From Chromobotia macracanthus (lineage: Eukaryota; Chordata; Actinopteri; Cypriniformes; Botiidae): a stretch of 64,000 nucleotides of DNA. The notes beneath the pieces were generated by a model that did no database searches, was not told the DNA's origin, and saw only the letters and a program-made list of their open reading frames with translations. The position numbers were made by a program, and so were the translations under genes. Of the stretch, positions 1-13,600 are shown one piece after another (positions within the stretch are counted from its first letter, which is position 1; each line of letters starts with the position of its first letter). Location: contig JAZGTH010000064.1 of assembly GCA_036877525.1 (NCBI GenBank), positions 633,001-697,000 of the forward strand. The letters run 5' to 3'.

Positions 1-62
1 ATATATTTCTATATATACTGCTGTTTGTTTATATTCTGTAAATATGTTCCATTGTCTTACAG

Positions 63-1591
63 TTGTGAAATATCGCGTAACAATTTGTACGGGAAACATC
101 AGTGGAAGTGGAACAGATGCCAGTGTTTATTTAAACATCATCAGTGATCTGGGAGATACAGGAGAACGTCTGATGTTCATGAGCAAAAACAACGTCAACA
201 AGTTTGAGAAGGGAAATGTAAGAGAGAGAGTTTACGTGGAAAATTCAATTCAATATATTTAGATTTATAAATATACTACATGAAACATTTATTGCTGACT
301 GATGTGTCACATACTGTAGAGAAGTTTTTGAGAAAACTAAATGTAAAACATAACACATTCTTGCATTCTTTTCAAAGAGTTGTATGCTACTTATCCTTGC
401 ATTGCATTGTGGGATACAGTATTCCATGCAGTGTACTCTATTATATGTTGTGTACTGTGCACAGCATGCATACTATATACTGTTGAAATAGGAAATGTAT
501 ATAATAACTGCCTCTCTTCTCAGGCTGATGAGTTTATCGTAGAGGCAGTTTCACTGGGACAGATTAGGAGGATTCGGATTGGTCACGACGGCCGTGGCGG
601 AGGCTGTGGTTGGTTCTTGGATAAGGTGATGGTCAGAGAGGAGGGGCAACCTGAGGCGACATCTATTGAGTTCCCATGTTACAGGTAAGACGCAGACAAC
701 AGACACACCACATACAGACACACAAGAAGGATGGACACACACACAATGATTTAGGGAAACGTCTGTAAAACTGAGTGTGTGTGAGAGAGTGTGTATATGT
801 GCGTGTGTCTGGTAGGGTGGAGAACATGTGAGAGTGGTGTTTAAGTCAATTATGTAGTTGGGAAACTAGAATCTGGTTACTAATGGACACTAAAGAGGGC
901 AGAGGAAACCCTACCTACACCACACAGAGAGCTCAGTTACACACAAACACACACACACTCACAGACACATTTGTTTCTTTATCATGGTTAGGAAGTCCTA
1001 ATAGCTTCTGTTGTTTTTAAAAATGAGTGCTATTGAGTGACTAGTGGTATTTTCTACCCCTTACTCTACCTTTAAATCAACCCTCACAAAATCCCTTCTG
1101 CATTTTCACCCTTTTGTTAGACCAGATAACAAATTATTTAGTATGTTTATTAAATACTAATAGTAATATAAATCATTCACACAATGTAGTCAACTCTCTC
1201 CAGACACACACACACTCTCACAACTGTGACCAAACAAACACACACACACTCACAACCCTGTTGAAACAGCTTTTTTTGAATAACTAACATCAAGACTAAT
1301 TCTTCTTGAATAGCTTCACCAGCTATATGTTGGTCCACCAGCTAAACCAGCACAAAACCAGCATGATCATTTTTGCTGGTCATAGGTGGTGTTTTTTTGC
1401 AGGGAAACACACATGCAAACATACACACTCTAATAATTATACAAACCTAACACAAACTTAACACAAACTGTCCTCCCACACATTTACCTGCTCTTCGTTC
1501 TTGCTCTCTTTCAGGTGGTTGGATCGTAATGAGGACGACGGACAGATTGTGAGAGAACTGGTTCCTACTGATGACGGCCAGCGTTTGTTCA
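63..1591 (+). CDS. loxhd1: LOXHD1 PLAT domain A (window exons 1-3)
   Basis: First PLAT repeat in the window. Exon 63-217 (acceptor CTTACAG, donor GTAAGA) carries KYRVTICTGN, SGSGTDASVYLNI, GDTGERL and NKFEKG. Exon 524-684 carries the RIRIGHD and GWFLDKV strands and ends with FPCY. Exon 1515-1591 carries RWLDRNEDDGQIVREL. Phases run 0, 2, 1. The ATG at 44 is intronic and is not a start. Introns 218-523 and 685-1514 hold only CA-rich simple sequence and a fragment of a CCAGC-rich dispersed repeat near 1320-1400. Confidence 0.93.
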
Positions 1592-4500
1592 GTGAGACAA
1601 CAACCACATACAAACAACTACACATAATCAAACACAAGCAAGCTTGTGCCAGTAATAAAAGCGAAGCAACAAAATGCCCATGCAAAACTCACCAGCAACA
1701 GGGTGATTTTCAGCATATTGCCATACAGTTGCTAGGTTGTTATGGATGCTAATGTGTATGTTGTAGATGTTGGTTATCACATTGCAATAAAAACGGGCAG
1801 TATAAACGGCGCCAGCTCCGATTCGAAGGTGTTCGTGAAGCTGTATGGAGAGAAAGGTGACACCAACAAAATGCTCCTGGTTGTCTCTGATAACGACCTG
1901 GGAAACTATTTTGAGACCGGACAGACGGACATCTTCACCATAGAGACCTTTGACATCGGCAAGGTATGTTATCTGATCTAATATTTGAGCTAGTGCCACC
2001 AGAATAAGACACATAATTTGATGTTCTTATTATATTATATTAGATTCAATTCAAAGCATTTGTCTTTTGTCATATACAAGCATTTTTCTTGTATTTATTG
2101 TAATTCCCTTCCACTCTGTGGGAGGGTCCTGTAGGTTAACAGGTTGCTGATTGGTCATACAAACGAGGGCCTGCGAGCTGGATGGTTCCTGGACAGCGTT
2201 CAGATATGGGTCCCCGTGCATGGGGCTCAGTACATGTTTCCTAGTCATCGCTGGCTCTGTAAAGATGAGGCTGATGGGAAGGTGGAGGTGGAGATCTACC
2301 CCAGTGAGATATTAGAAATAGAGAAATGTGTGTATTTTATTGTATGCACGCACATACACTCACTTAGTGGAGATATTTGATAGTTGTTGATTTGACTGTA
2401 AAAATACAGCTTACTCAGAAAATAATCTGTCATTATTTAAAGTGTTAAAAATTGATCTAGTATGAATTACGTATAAATAATTTGTATTTTCTGATTGGCA
2501 GTGATCAATTATGAGGTTACCGTGGTGACAGGTGACGTTTGGGCTGGAGGCACAAATGCAAATGTCTTCCTGCAGATTTACGGTGAAGAGGGAAAAACGG
2601 AATTAATTCAACTCAAGAGTCGATCCAACAATTTTGAGAGAGGAACCACTGAGATCTTCAGGGTTAGTGTATGAGGAGAATCTGAAGTTTCCAGGCCTAA
2701 GCAGAACACTATTGTGTTTAATTGGTGTGTGCAGTGTGCAGTTTTAGGTCTTTTTATGTATGTAGTATTTAGTATGATCACATTCTATTCCCAGTGTAGT
2801 GTGAATCCGATTGTTTCTGATTGTGTTTGAAGAGACAATGCTAGCCTAATGGTTGTTTCAGATTGAGGCTCTTGATGTGGGGCGGGTCTATAAAATCCGG
2901 ATCGGTCATGATGGATCTGGAATAGGAGCTGGATGGTTCCTGGAAAAGGTGGATGTGAAGCGTTTGGTTATGGCGATGGTGAAACCAGAGAAGAAGGAGG
3001 AGGACAAGAAAGACAAGAAAAAGAAAAAGAAGAAAAAGGTCAAATTGAATATCCACCTCTATTGAACATATACTAATGTTTGTAGATTAGACCCATCTGA
3101 AGTATTTTCCTTTATTAATTCATTCAATCACTCATGACCCCACAGGAGGAAGAGGAGCCCCCAGGTGAATTGCGGGAGGTCGTTCGAACCTTTAGCTTCC
3201 CATGTAGTCGATGGCTCGCCCGTGATGAGGAGGATGGAGAAATACTTGTGGAGCTGCGTGCAGAGGATTATGAAGATTTGGAAGGTAAAGAAAGAGAGAG
3301 TGAGAAAGAAAGAAAAAATGTTTGGAAAAAAATGGGAATACTTTTCTATTCTTTGAGGTACTTAACATTTAAGCATAAGATAAAAAACTTTAAAAGAACA
3401 TAAATTTAGTCAATTGTGTCCAAACAATTAAAACTGGAAGTAAATGAATAATAAACAGAAGTCTGTGTGTGTGTGTTTAGAGAACACATATGAGGTGCAT
3501 GTCTTCACCGGCAGTATGTTGGGGGCTGGAACAGATGCAGGTGTTTACATCAACATATATGGAGAAATGGGCGATACGGGTGAGAGAAAACTACGTAAAT
3601 CAAACCACCTCAACAAGTTTGAGCGCGGACAGGTAAATGCAATACACGTACCCAGATGTGAGAAAATAACTGGACATTATTTTGTTTAGAGTAAAATGCG
3701 ATTTAGCCAGTTTATGAGCCTTACTGGTGAGGGCTACGTAAAATATATAATAAATAAAATAATGTTTTGACATTTATTTCCCATGTTGGTCCTCACAAGT
3801 ACAGTCAGACCTGTACAGATACGCACTCATATAGAGAGTTAATTTAAATCGTTTTTAGGAGGATGTGTTTACAATCACTGGAATGGATCTGGGACTGTTG
3901 AAGAAACTGAGGATTCGTCATGACAACAAGCAGGCGAATGCAGCGTGGTACCTCGACCGCGTTGAGATCTTTGATACGAAAGAGGAAACCATGTGAGTGT
4001 CCTGCACATACACAGTTTCATGTCTGTTGAATCTGTTGAGTATGTTTCTATGGTCTTCACCCAGAGAAGATTTGTAAATTTCATCTTGGCAGTTCTGAGC
4101 AGAGTTTAAGTAATTGGTGAAATCTCCTCTGCAAGTCACAATTTGCTCTCATTGCTGTTCTAAGAGACACAATTGAGATGTTATAGCGATATTGGTTGTG
4201 ATATTCTTTCTTAAATGTGCTGTGTGTGCTTCAGGTATTTTTTCCCGTGTCAACGCTGGTTGGCGGTTGATGAAGATGATGGACAGCTGGGCCGTGAGTT
4301 AGTGCCCGTGGATGAAGCCTTCATGAAGAGAGATGAAGATGATGAAGAGGAGTCCTCACCTGCTCAGCTCGGACTAGAGCAGAAAGGTTTTCAAACAATA
4401 AACAAGCATTCTACTCTAAAGTTCAAGTGTATAATTTCACTAGCATATTTAGCCCCTCCCCTTCCACTGTTAACATTGAGTGCATTTGTCCACTGCATTG

Positions 4501-4612
4501 GTACAGCTGAAAACGTCCATCAAGTACTACACAGTACACATCTTTTTGCATTCTCCAGTGTGAACACATCCCTCAGGCTATTTATACTACAGAATACACA
4601 CCTATTGATTTG

Positions 4613-4653
<41 letters not shown>

Positions 4654-7600
4654 CCATGTCAACCACGTTTACACTGAGAGTAAAAACAGGAGAGAAGCAG
4701 TATGCTGGAACTGATGCCAATGTATTTGCCGTTCTGTACGGAACCAAAGATGACACAGGTAACCATGAAAACACATAGCTCACCTTTTGAGGTAATGCTC
4801 TTAGCTGTAAGCTAGAGATAGAATGTGTGTGTATGATTATATCAGGTATCATCAATCTGAAAGCTTCAAAAAACCACAAGAATAAGTTTGAATTGGGAAT
4901 GATTGATGAGTTCACAATAGAGGCTGTGGACCTTGGAAAACTGAAGCGAATCCGGATTGGACACGACAATGCAGGTACACACACACTTCTACACAAACAC
5001 TTATACTGATGATGTTATTTATTTATGGTATTCAAACACACTGAATCAAGATTTTATAGATGTATTTTGAGGGCTGCTTGTGTATGAATCTCTTGTGTAT
5101 GAATCTCTCAGAGTATTTATGAATGATGTGTGTGTATGTGTATGTGTGTGTTTGTGTATGTGTGTTTACACTGTAACGAATCGCTGTTCTTTTTACAGCA
5201 AAAAACAAAAGTAATTACAGCCATTCATAATACTTAATATTAAAAACAGTGATGTGTATGTACAGTAGTTTTAGCCTTTATAGCATTAAAAGGCTGTGGG
5301 TTGGAAACTAAGTATAATCATGAGGATGTTTATGATGTCTGTGAAATGAAATAAACATGGGCTAACTGCTTGTTATTTCATAAAAAAGAAAAAACTATCA
5401 GTTATTATGCATGAAAGCATTCATGTGTTTTAGGGCAGCACATGAGACCATGAACATGTACAGATGATTTGTTGACACATTGAAAGGTTTCTGCATGTAC
5501 ACTTTAATTTACAGTATCTATGCTCATATCTTTCTTTATACATGTTAGTTGTGTCTGTTCCTGCATTCAATTCTCCTTTAAGGTGTTTATGACCATTTTC
5601 TGTTCTGTGATGAATCCCAATACAGGCAGCATTGGTGTAAATCCTACAGACAATTACTTACAGTGTGTGTGTGTATGTGACTGTTTGTGTGTGTGTCTGT
5701 GGATATGGATGTGTGAATGTGTATGGGCCCGTATTTTGTGTGTGTGTGTGTGTTGTTGTCTCAGGTGCATCTCCAGGCTGGTTTCTGGACTGGGTAGAGA
5801 TTGACGCTCCATCTCTCGGGCAGCTGTTGAGGTTTCCATGTGGCCGTTGGTTGGATAAAGGAGAAGATGATGGTGCCATTGTCAGAGACCTGTACCCTAA
5901 TGAACTGCAGACAGTACTATACACACCCTGTATGATACACACACACACACACAGACATTTTTGCAATTCTATTTGGGGCTGCAAGCAGGACAAATTACAT
6001 TCAATAAAGTTAAATATAATTACTGTAGGCCTCAGTCAGGGTAGATGTAATTATATATGAAACAGATGTTCTATCTTAATGTCATATTTTGGAAAGACAC
6101 ATTTTAATGTTTTGACAGCTAAATGAAACCCTGGTGCACAACAGCCCTCATAAACTCCATTTCAGTCATGAACACAATCTCTTTTCAGTATATTTAGAAT
6201 AAAAATGTATAATGTTTTGAGTTTTGAGAATGTAGTTTAGTAACACACACATGTAAATAAGGACATCTGCTTGGCTTCTGTTGTTCTTAAATCAAGCTAA
6301 ATATACTAATTACTATTGACAAACTCAAACTTTAAAATACATCTTTTTGCCATTTGAAATAAAGCATGTTTTTGTCTTGGTGAATCATTCATTAAAACGG
6401 AGTTGTTTTTCAAAAGGGTTTTGCAAATATCTTGGGATTGTTTTGTCCCCAAAAGTTTAAAGTCAGACACACACACACTTAGATACATAAATCAATGTAT
6501 AGCTGACCTGAATTCAGTGTTATACTAATGAAACCATGCCAAATAAACAATAACTTCATAAACACACACATCTATACCCTAATATGCTCCACATTTGCCA
6601 CACCACACACATATGTAGACCATATGTAATATGTTAACCTTCGTCTGTATGTTACAGTTGTTCCCTACGAGATCAAACTCTTCACCAGTGATATATTTGC
6701 TGCGGGCACAGACGCAGACGTCTTCATTATCCTGTATGGGCAGAACGGAGTGTGTACATCTCAGAAATCTCTCTGTGTCAATAAGAGAGAAAGGAGAATG
6801 TACTTTGAACGAGGGGCGGAGGACATGTTCATTGTAGAGGTGACTGTTAAATGTCTCATATTCTTTTGCAATTTTATGTATACCAGTTACCAAATCCTGA
6901 AAAGTTTTGATCAGTTTTCAGCAGGGAAATTTCTTATTTTCAAATGAATTTCCTAATAAATTAATTATATAACCCATGGATGGATTTTACATTTACAATA
7001 TTGATGATTATTACCATTATAGTTAGAGGATATTGGAGACATCGTTGAGAAAATTCGTATTGGTCACGACAATCGTGGAGTGAATCCTGGATGGCACTTG
7101 GACCGGGTAGAAATTCGCAGATTACTCCGGAAAGGGAAGGTACCAACTGCTTTTTCTCATAGTACTTAAACCATAGACAGCTTTATTATTGTGTTGTGAA
7201 TTAGCAGAGTCCATTTTGTCCACCTGCTTAAATTCTACAGCTCTTAAACTTCTGACTGGATGCTCAGATAAAGATGGGTTTGATGGATTTCACTTAAATG
7301 ACACTGCATATCCCATAATGCATTTTATTCTACATAGACTGCCCAGTTAATACCCCATTGAATAATGAGGCAGTCTATGTCAATATCAAGTATCCCATAA
7401 AGCATTTCAAAAAAGAAATGCTGTATGGGATATGCAGTGTCATCCATTTGAATCAACCCAACTTTATGACTACCTGAGTATACAGAACTTTGAAGGGGCT
7501 TGAATCCAGGTAGGTTGGTAAAAATGACAAAATTATATCTAATACGTAATTATTCAGGAGAGGTTTCCTATTTTCATTGTATGCAGAGCTGTACAATAAC

Positions 7601-10600
7601 AAGAAAGGCTTTCTATTCTAATAACTTGGCAATGTCATTTTTACCCCCTTGGTCACTTTCAAAGTTTTGACTTGATGCTCATATACAGATATGTTAGATA
7701 TATTCACAAGCAACAAACCTTTGAAACATATTACAATTTTCAAATATACAGAGTTTTATTAAAGACATGCATGTAAATGAGATCATCTAGCATATCCTGA
7801 TGTGTTCTCAGAGGTATGTGTGAATATTCAGGGCTGACCGCCTTTTCCTCTCCACTGTCTGTTGCTCACCCATTTCATTGACCCATATCTGTGTTTGTGT
7901 GTTTGCATAATTAGTTCCACTGACTAATCTTCTCCGCCCTGTAGCTCCACTCCAGCACTATCTGTGTCTGTACAGTAGATTGAAATGCACCAGTGAAACT
8001 CACACTACTGACCTGATATCAGCACAACACACCTCCACTTCTCACCAGTTTACTGTCCAGCTGTCTTTTACAAACGTCTACTGTACAAGTATCACGTTAA
8101 AGTGAAAGGATCAGATTGAAATGAGATTGTGGTACTGTATGACTTACCATATTTATATTTTATGGTTTTTAACAGTATTTCAAGGTACTTCAAAAATACT
8201 GTTAAAAAAGCATGGTAATTTCTGTACCATTACCATCTGTACCAAGTAAAATGTGTTAAAATGTCTGAAATGCAGTTTTCCTGTAGCTCAGTTGTGGGTT
8301 CGATTCCCAGGGGACACATGTACTGATAAAAAATGTACAACTTGAGGTACTGTACGTACTGTAAGTCGGTTTGGATAAAAGCATCTGCCCAATGCCTCAG
8401 TGTAAATGTGTGTGTGCTCAGGGCTCTGAGACAGCGATATTTCCGTGTGAGGGATGGTTAGCTCGCTCAGAGGAGGATGGTGAGACTATTCGAGAGCTGG
8501 TACCTTCTGACATCATTGTAGAAAAACTGTCACGAGATGGAACTTTAAAAGTCATTGAAACAGAGGTGGACGATGCACTGGAGAGTAAGTGTGTTTGTGT
8601 TTGGTTGCTTGAGCTAATCGATCAGGTTATATGTGGCAGATTTATATGTATGACATGTATTGTGTGTTTGTGCTGCAGTACACACATACACTGTGACAAT
8701 AACTACAGGGGACATATACGGAGCAGGAACTGATGCTAATGTGTTCATCACACTTTATGGAGACATGGGCGACACTGGAGAACGCAGACTCAGAAAATCA
8801 GAGAACAGCAACAAGTTTGAGAGAGGATCGGTGAGACACGTACACACAACAAAGAGATCTGTCACTGCATTATAAACCATCTTTACTTTCTGATTGGCTG
8901 GTGACAATGATCCCTATTTGTGATTGGTCAGGTGGACACATTCACTCTGGAGGCAGTGGATCTGGGCCAAGTGTTCAAGATCCGTATTCGCCATGACAAC
9001 AGCATGCTGAGTGCTGATTGGTACCTAGAACAGGTGGAAGTGTTGGACCAGGACACAGAGGAAGTGTTTCTGTTTTTGTGTGAGCGATGGCTCTCACGCA
9101 AGCGAGAGGACAAACGGATCGACAGGGTCTTCTACGTTAAGGTCTGCCTGCGTGTGTGCATGCGTGCGCTCATGCATGCATGCGTTAACAATGTTGTGTA
9201 ACATAATAGTGCAGAGAGTCAACATATGTAGTGTGTGTGTGTGTGTAGGGTTTTGAGGGAGAGCGAGAAACTGCTTTCTGTCCAATTAAAAAAGTGACAA
9301 GTTTGGACAGCAACATGAACAAGAGAAACAAGAAACAACATTCAGAGGAAGATGAAGAGGATGAGGAAGGGTCACGTATGTACAACCAAACACAGTCCCA
9401 CCAACTCATGAGATGTGAAGCATAACTGAGATCTCAATAAACTCTCCTGAGCTTTAAAACAGCAACGAGTGTTTCCTTTAGGGGGGCATCCACTAGTTAA
9501 ATTGCTTCTATTTTGCTGTTATAGTTTAATACAGTTGTTTGTGACACAAATTTTATCAGCAATTTGAGAGAAAAGTGGAAAAATGTAACATTCAGCATGT
9601 CTTAGTTTTTGATATATCCTCTATTTGCTTTATTTAAAGAATTCAGTGGCATGGACCCACACGTTTGTGTAAAACCTGATGATTCATGTTATCCAGCATG
9701 ATTTGAGAATATTTTAAAGATAGCAGATGTTTTGGAAGCAAAGAAATCTAATCTTCTGTACAAAAAAGATAACTCAGTGAATGTCACAAATGTGCTTACA
9801 TTTGATTAATGAGTTAGAAACAGTAAAAAATCTTAGTATTTCTTGTTTTACTTCTTTAGTTTCATTTAATTAAAATAACTTATTATTTTTAACCAATATT
9901 AGCCAATTTTTAGCCAATATTTAACCTCTGAGCAACCACCTACCAACGCCCTAGTGAACACCTTAGTAACAACCCAGGAAACCTTAGTTGCACCTTAAAT
10001 ATAATATGTGGAAGCTTGTAGAATGTAGCATTGCATTAAAAACATACGTAATATATGAGTGTGTGTGTGTGTGTGTGTGTGTGTAGTGATCCCATACCAC
10101 TTCACAGTCACAACTGGTTTGGATCGGGATGCTGGAACATCTAGCCGAGTGTATGTTATCATCATTGGAAAGAAACACAAGAGGACGGAACGCCTATGGC
10201 TGGACTTGGATGGGAAGACCGGATTCCAGCCTGGATGCTTGGATTACTTCACCTGCTATGGTGCTGATGTGGGAGAGATCAAAAAAGTAGAAGTGAGGGA
10301 ACATTATATATATATATTTACTTGACTAGTAGAGCATAGAGCAACCGCAAGGTCATGGGTTCGAGTCTTAGGGAAAGTACATACTGATAAATGTATAGCT
10401 TAAATGTACTGTTAGTCACTATGGATAAAAGTGTCTGGCAAATGCAGAAATGTCAAAATGTAAGTTTAATGTAAGTGTTGGACTGGTGTGTGTTTTGTGT
10501 AGCTGGGTCACGACGGGGCGACACCAGAGAGCTGCTGGCTGGTGAATGAACTGTCTGTAGAGGTCCCAACTAAAGCGGTACGCTACGTGTTCCACTGTAA

Positions 10601-13600
10601 GTGCTGGCTGGCCAAAGACAGAGGAGATGGACTCACTGCCCGCATTCTGCATGTGCAGGATGCTGAGATTGTCAACATCTCACTGAAGGTACAACTCAGC
10701 AAACAAAACATTTTCAGAACATTGACTCATTTTCTCTAAAATTTCTATCTAAACTTTTAAAAACATTATTGCAGTAACATCAGTAGAACCTTTTGTATTA
10801 TATATTGTATATCAAAAACTTTATTTTTAAATTGTTAGCGGAACATTTTAAAACGCTACAGAAGTTTAAGAAATGTTTGAATAATATTCCTATAATCAAG
10901 CAATAATGTTAATACAGCGTCTAAAAAACTGGAAGTTAATTGTTTCCAGAACTTTCAAAACAACATGTTTAACGTTTGTTACTTAATGGAAACATTACAG
11001 AACATTTCTTACAACCTTAATTGCTAGCTGGGAAACACAGTTTTACACATGTACACCCCAGACATTGACAGATAAGCCATTACACCCTCAGTTTTCAGCT
11101 GAAGTTTTTCATTTCGGCACCACTAGCAGCGCCAGGCTGAAACACAAAAAATTCTGATGAAGTTTACATTAGTGACCTGTTATGTATCTTTCAGGTCATC
11201 TATGAGGTCACTGTCCTCACAGGAGATGTCCTGCATGCAGGTACAGACACACAGATTTACATCACTGTGTTTGGAATATATGGCACATCAGAGGAGATTC
11301 TACTGCCAAAATTGGAGGACAGGTAATCTTGTAATATGACTTTACACTGTTGTTTTCTCAGCTGTATATCTGTGTCTGTAAGGATTGTGTATGTGTGAAG
11401 GTTTGAACGAGGGCAGAAAGACACGTTTAATCTGGAGATTGAGGATATTGCTCCTTTGAGGAAGATGAGAGTACGTATAGATGGTTCTGGAAGCCGACCA
11501 GATTGGTTTCTGGATAAAGTAAGACAGAAAATAGAACACACAGAATGTAAGCATCTCAGGCGTTTGAGTGCTGTATTAATCTGTGTATATGTGTGTATAG
11601 ATTGAACTGCATAACCTACAGACTGATGAGGTGGCTGTGTTTGTGTATGAGGAATGGCTGTCTCGTTCGTACGGGCCCAAACGAACGGTTGTCTGTGAAA
11701 TGCCTGCCATTATAGATGATGAAGAAGTGGTGGAGCTCACCATCTACACTGTGTCTGTGAAGACCAGCGATGCTGCCGGTACAAGACTACATGTCTACAA
11801 CTGTTGCAAAAATTGGTGCAGTGATGCAGAACAAGTTTATGAGCATATAGAACATGTATATAAATGGTTGTTTTTTAGGGGCGGGAACTGATGCTAATGT
11901 GTGGATGATTATTTTTGGTGAAAATGGTGACACTGGACCACTCACCCTGAAGGAAAGCAACAACACAAACAAGTTTGAGCGCAAACAGACGGACACGTTT
12001 CGTTTCCCAGACATCCTCAGCTTGGGTGAGCTCTCCAAAGTGCGTATTTGGCACGACAACTCAGGTGAGCCAATGAGAGCGCTTTGTAAAACACCTCTGA
12101 GCCAATGAAAACCTTCCAATTTTCGCAACCTTGATTCCATAACTTGTTCTGTTCCCTTTCTCCCTAGTCATGAATTCAACTATCTCTGAGATTAATCACA
12201 ACATAACATTTGATTTAAAGCAAAAATGGGCTTGTGTGTATGTGTGTGTGTTTGTGTTTACAGGTCCGGCTGCTGGCTGGCACCTGGAGTATGTAGATGT
12301 GCATGATGACATCATGGGGAAGAAATTTCGTTTCCAGTGTGACCGCTGGCTTGCCAAGAATGAGGATGATGGACAGATAATGAGAGAGCTGGCGTGTGCC
12401 AACAACGATGCCGTGGATTTCGATGAAAAAACCAGTGAGATACAAACACACATTTTTTTAAACACTAATATTCAATATAGAGAGAGAGCAAAGCTCACAA
12501 ATCCTGGGTTATTTTCACCTCAAAAGCAAAGCAATGCATATTAAAGATAATAAATAATTTTTTGCAAAAGAAGAAAGCCTATTTCTAGACGTGATTGCAA
12601 TATGACATAATTTTCAGTTGTCCAGATTTTTAATGGGTTTTTGCCTCGTACAGAATACGAGATTCTGGTTACGACAGCAGATACCGATGATGCAGAAACC
12701 AAAGAGAATGCCTGGATCGTTCTAGAAGGGAAAAAAGGACGTTCTAAAGAGTTTACACTGGAGAACTCAACTAAGAAAAAACGTTTTTTACGGTATGTTC
12801 TCCTTTATAATTTATGTCTTTATAGACAGCTTTATTTTCTGTGAATTGTGTTAAATTGCTCTGTGTGTTCTTGCAGTGGCTCTACGGACCGCTTTGAATT
12901 TTCCTCTAAGGAGCTGGGAGACATCGCTAGTATCTGCCTGGGACACATCCCTAAAGACGGCAAAAAAGTCAAATCTGAGGCCTTTTGGACTGTGGAGGAG
13001 GTCGTGGTGACAGAGAAAGAGCTGGGCAACAAGTCAGTGACCCTTTAACTGTCAGGTTACAGTCTCTGAGTCGTTCATAATGATTTCCAGTGGCTTTGTC
13101 AGTGTTAACTGAAGGTTTCTCTGTTAAATCATAGTTTGAACTTCAGTATCTGGACTACAGAGTTACTTGCCCCTTGCTTTCTCCTTTAGGTATATCTTTC
13201 GGTGTGATGCCGCAATCCCTCTGTCCTCCAAGCGAGATGAGTTCCAGACCTTTGAGTGCACCAAATTTATTGAGAGTTTTGCCAGCAAGGCCCAGAGCCT
13301 CGTCCCTGTCAAATACGAGATCATCGTCATCACAGGTGATGAGAAGGGCGCGGGTACAGACGCCAATGTCTTCATCACCGTCTTCGGCTCCAATGGCGAT
13401 TCTGGTCGAAGGCAGCTGTGCCAGAAGTTTCGGAACCTGTTTGAGCGCGGGAAGACCAACCGCTTTATCCTGGAGCTGTTGGACATGGGCGACCTTCTCA
13501 GAGTGTGTGTGGAGCACGATAACTCTGGACTCAGTCCCGGCTGGCTACTGAGCAGAATTGAAATCACAAACACAGCCAATGGCGTCACCACGGTCTTTGT

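Noticed and set aside
380..523. ATG 380 and similar ATGs before LOXHD1 exons
   Set aside because: They are in introns; the homologous sequence begins exactly after acceptor AGs.
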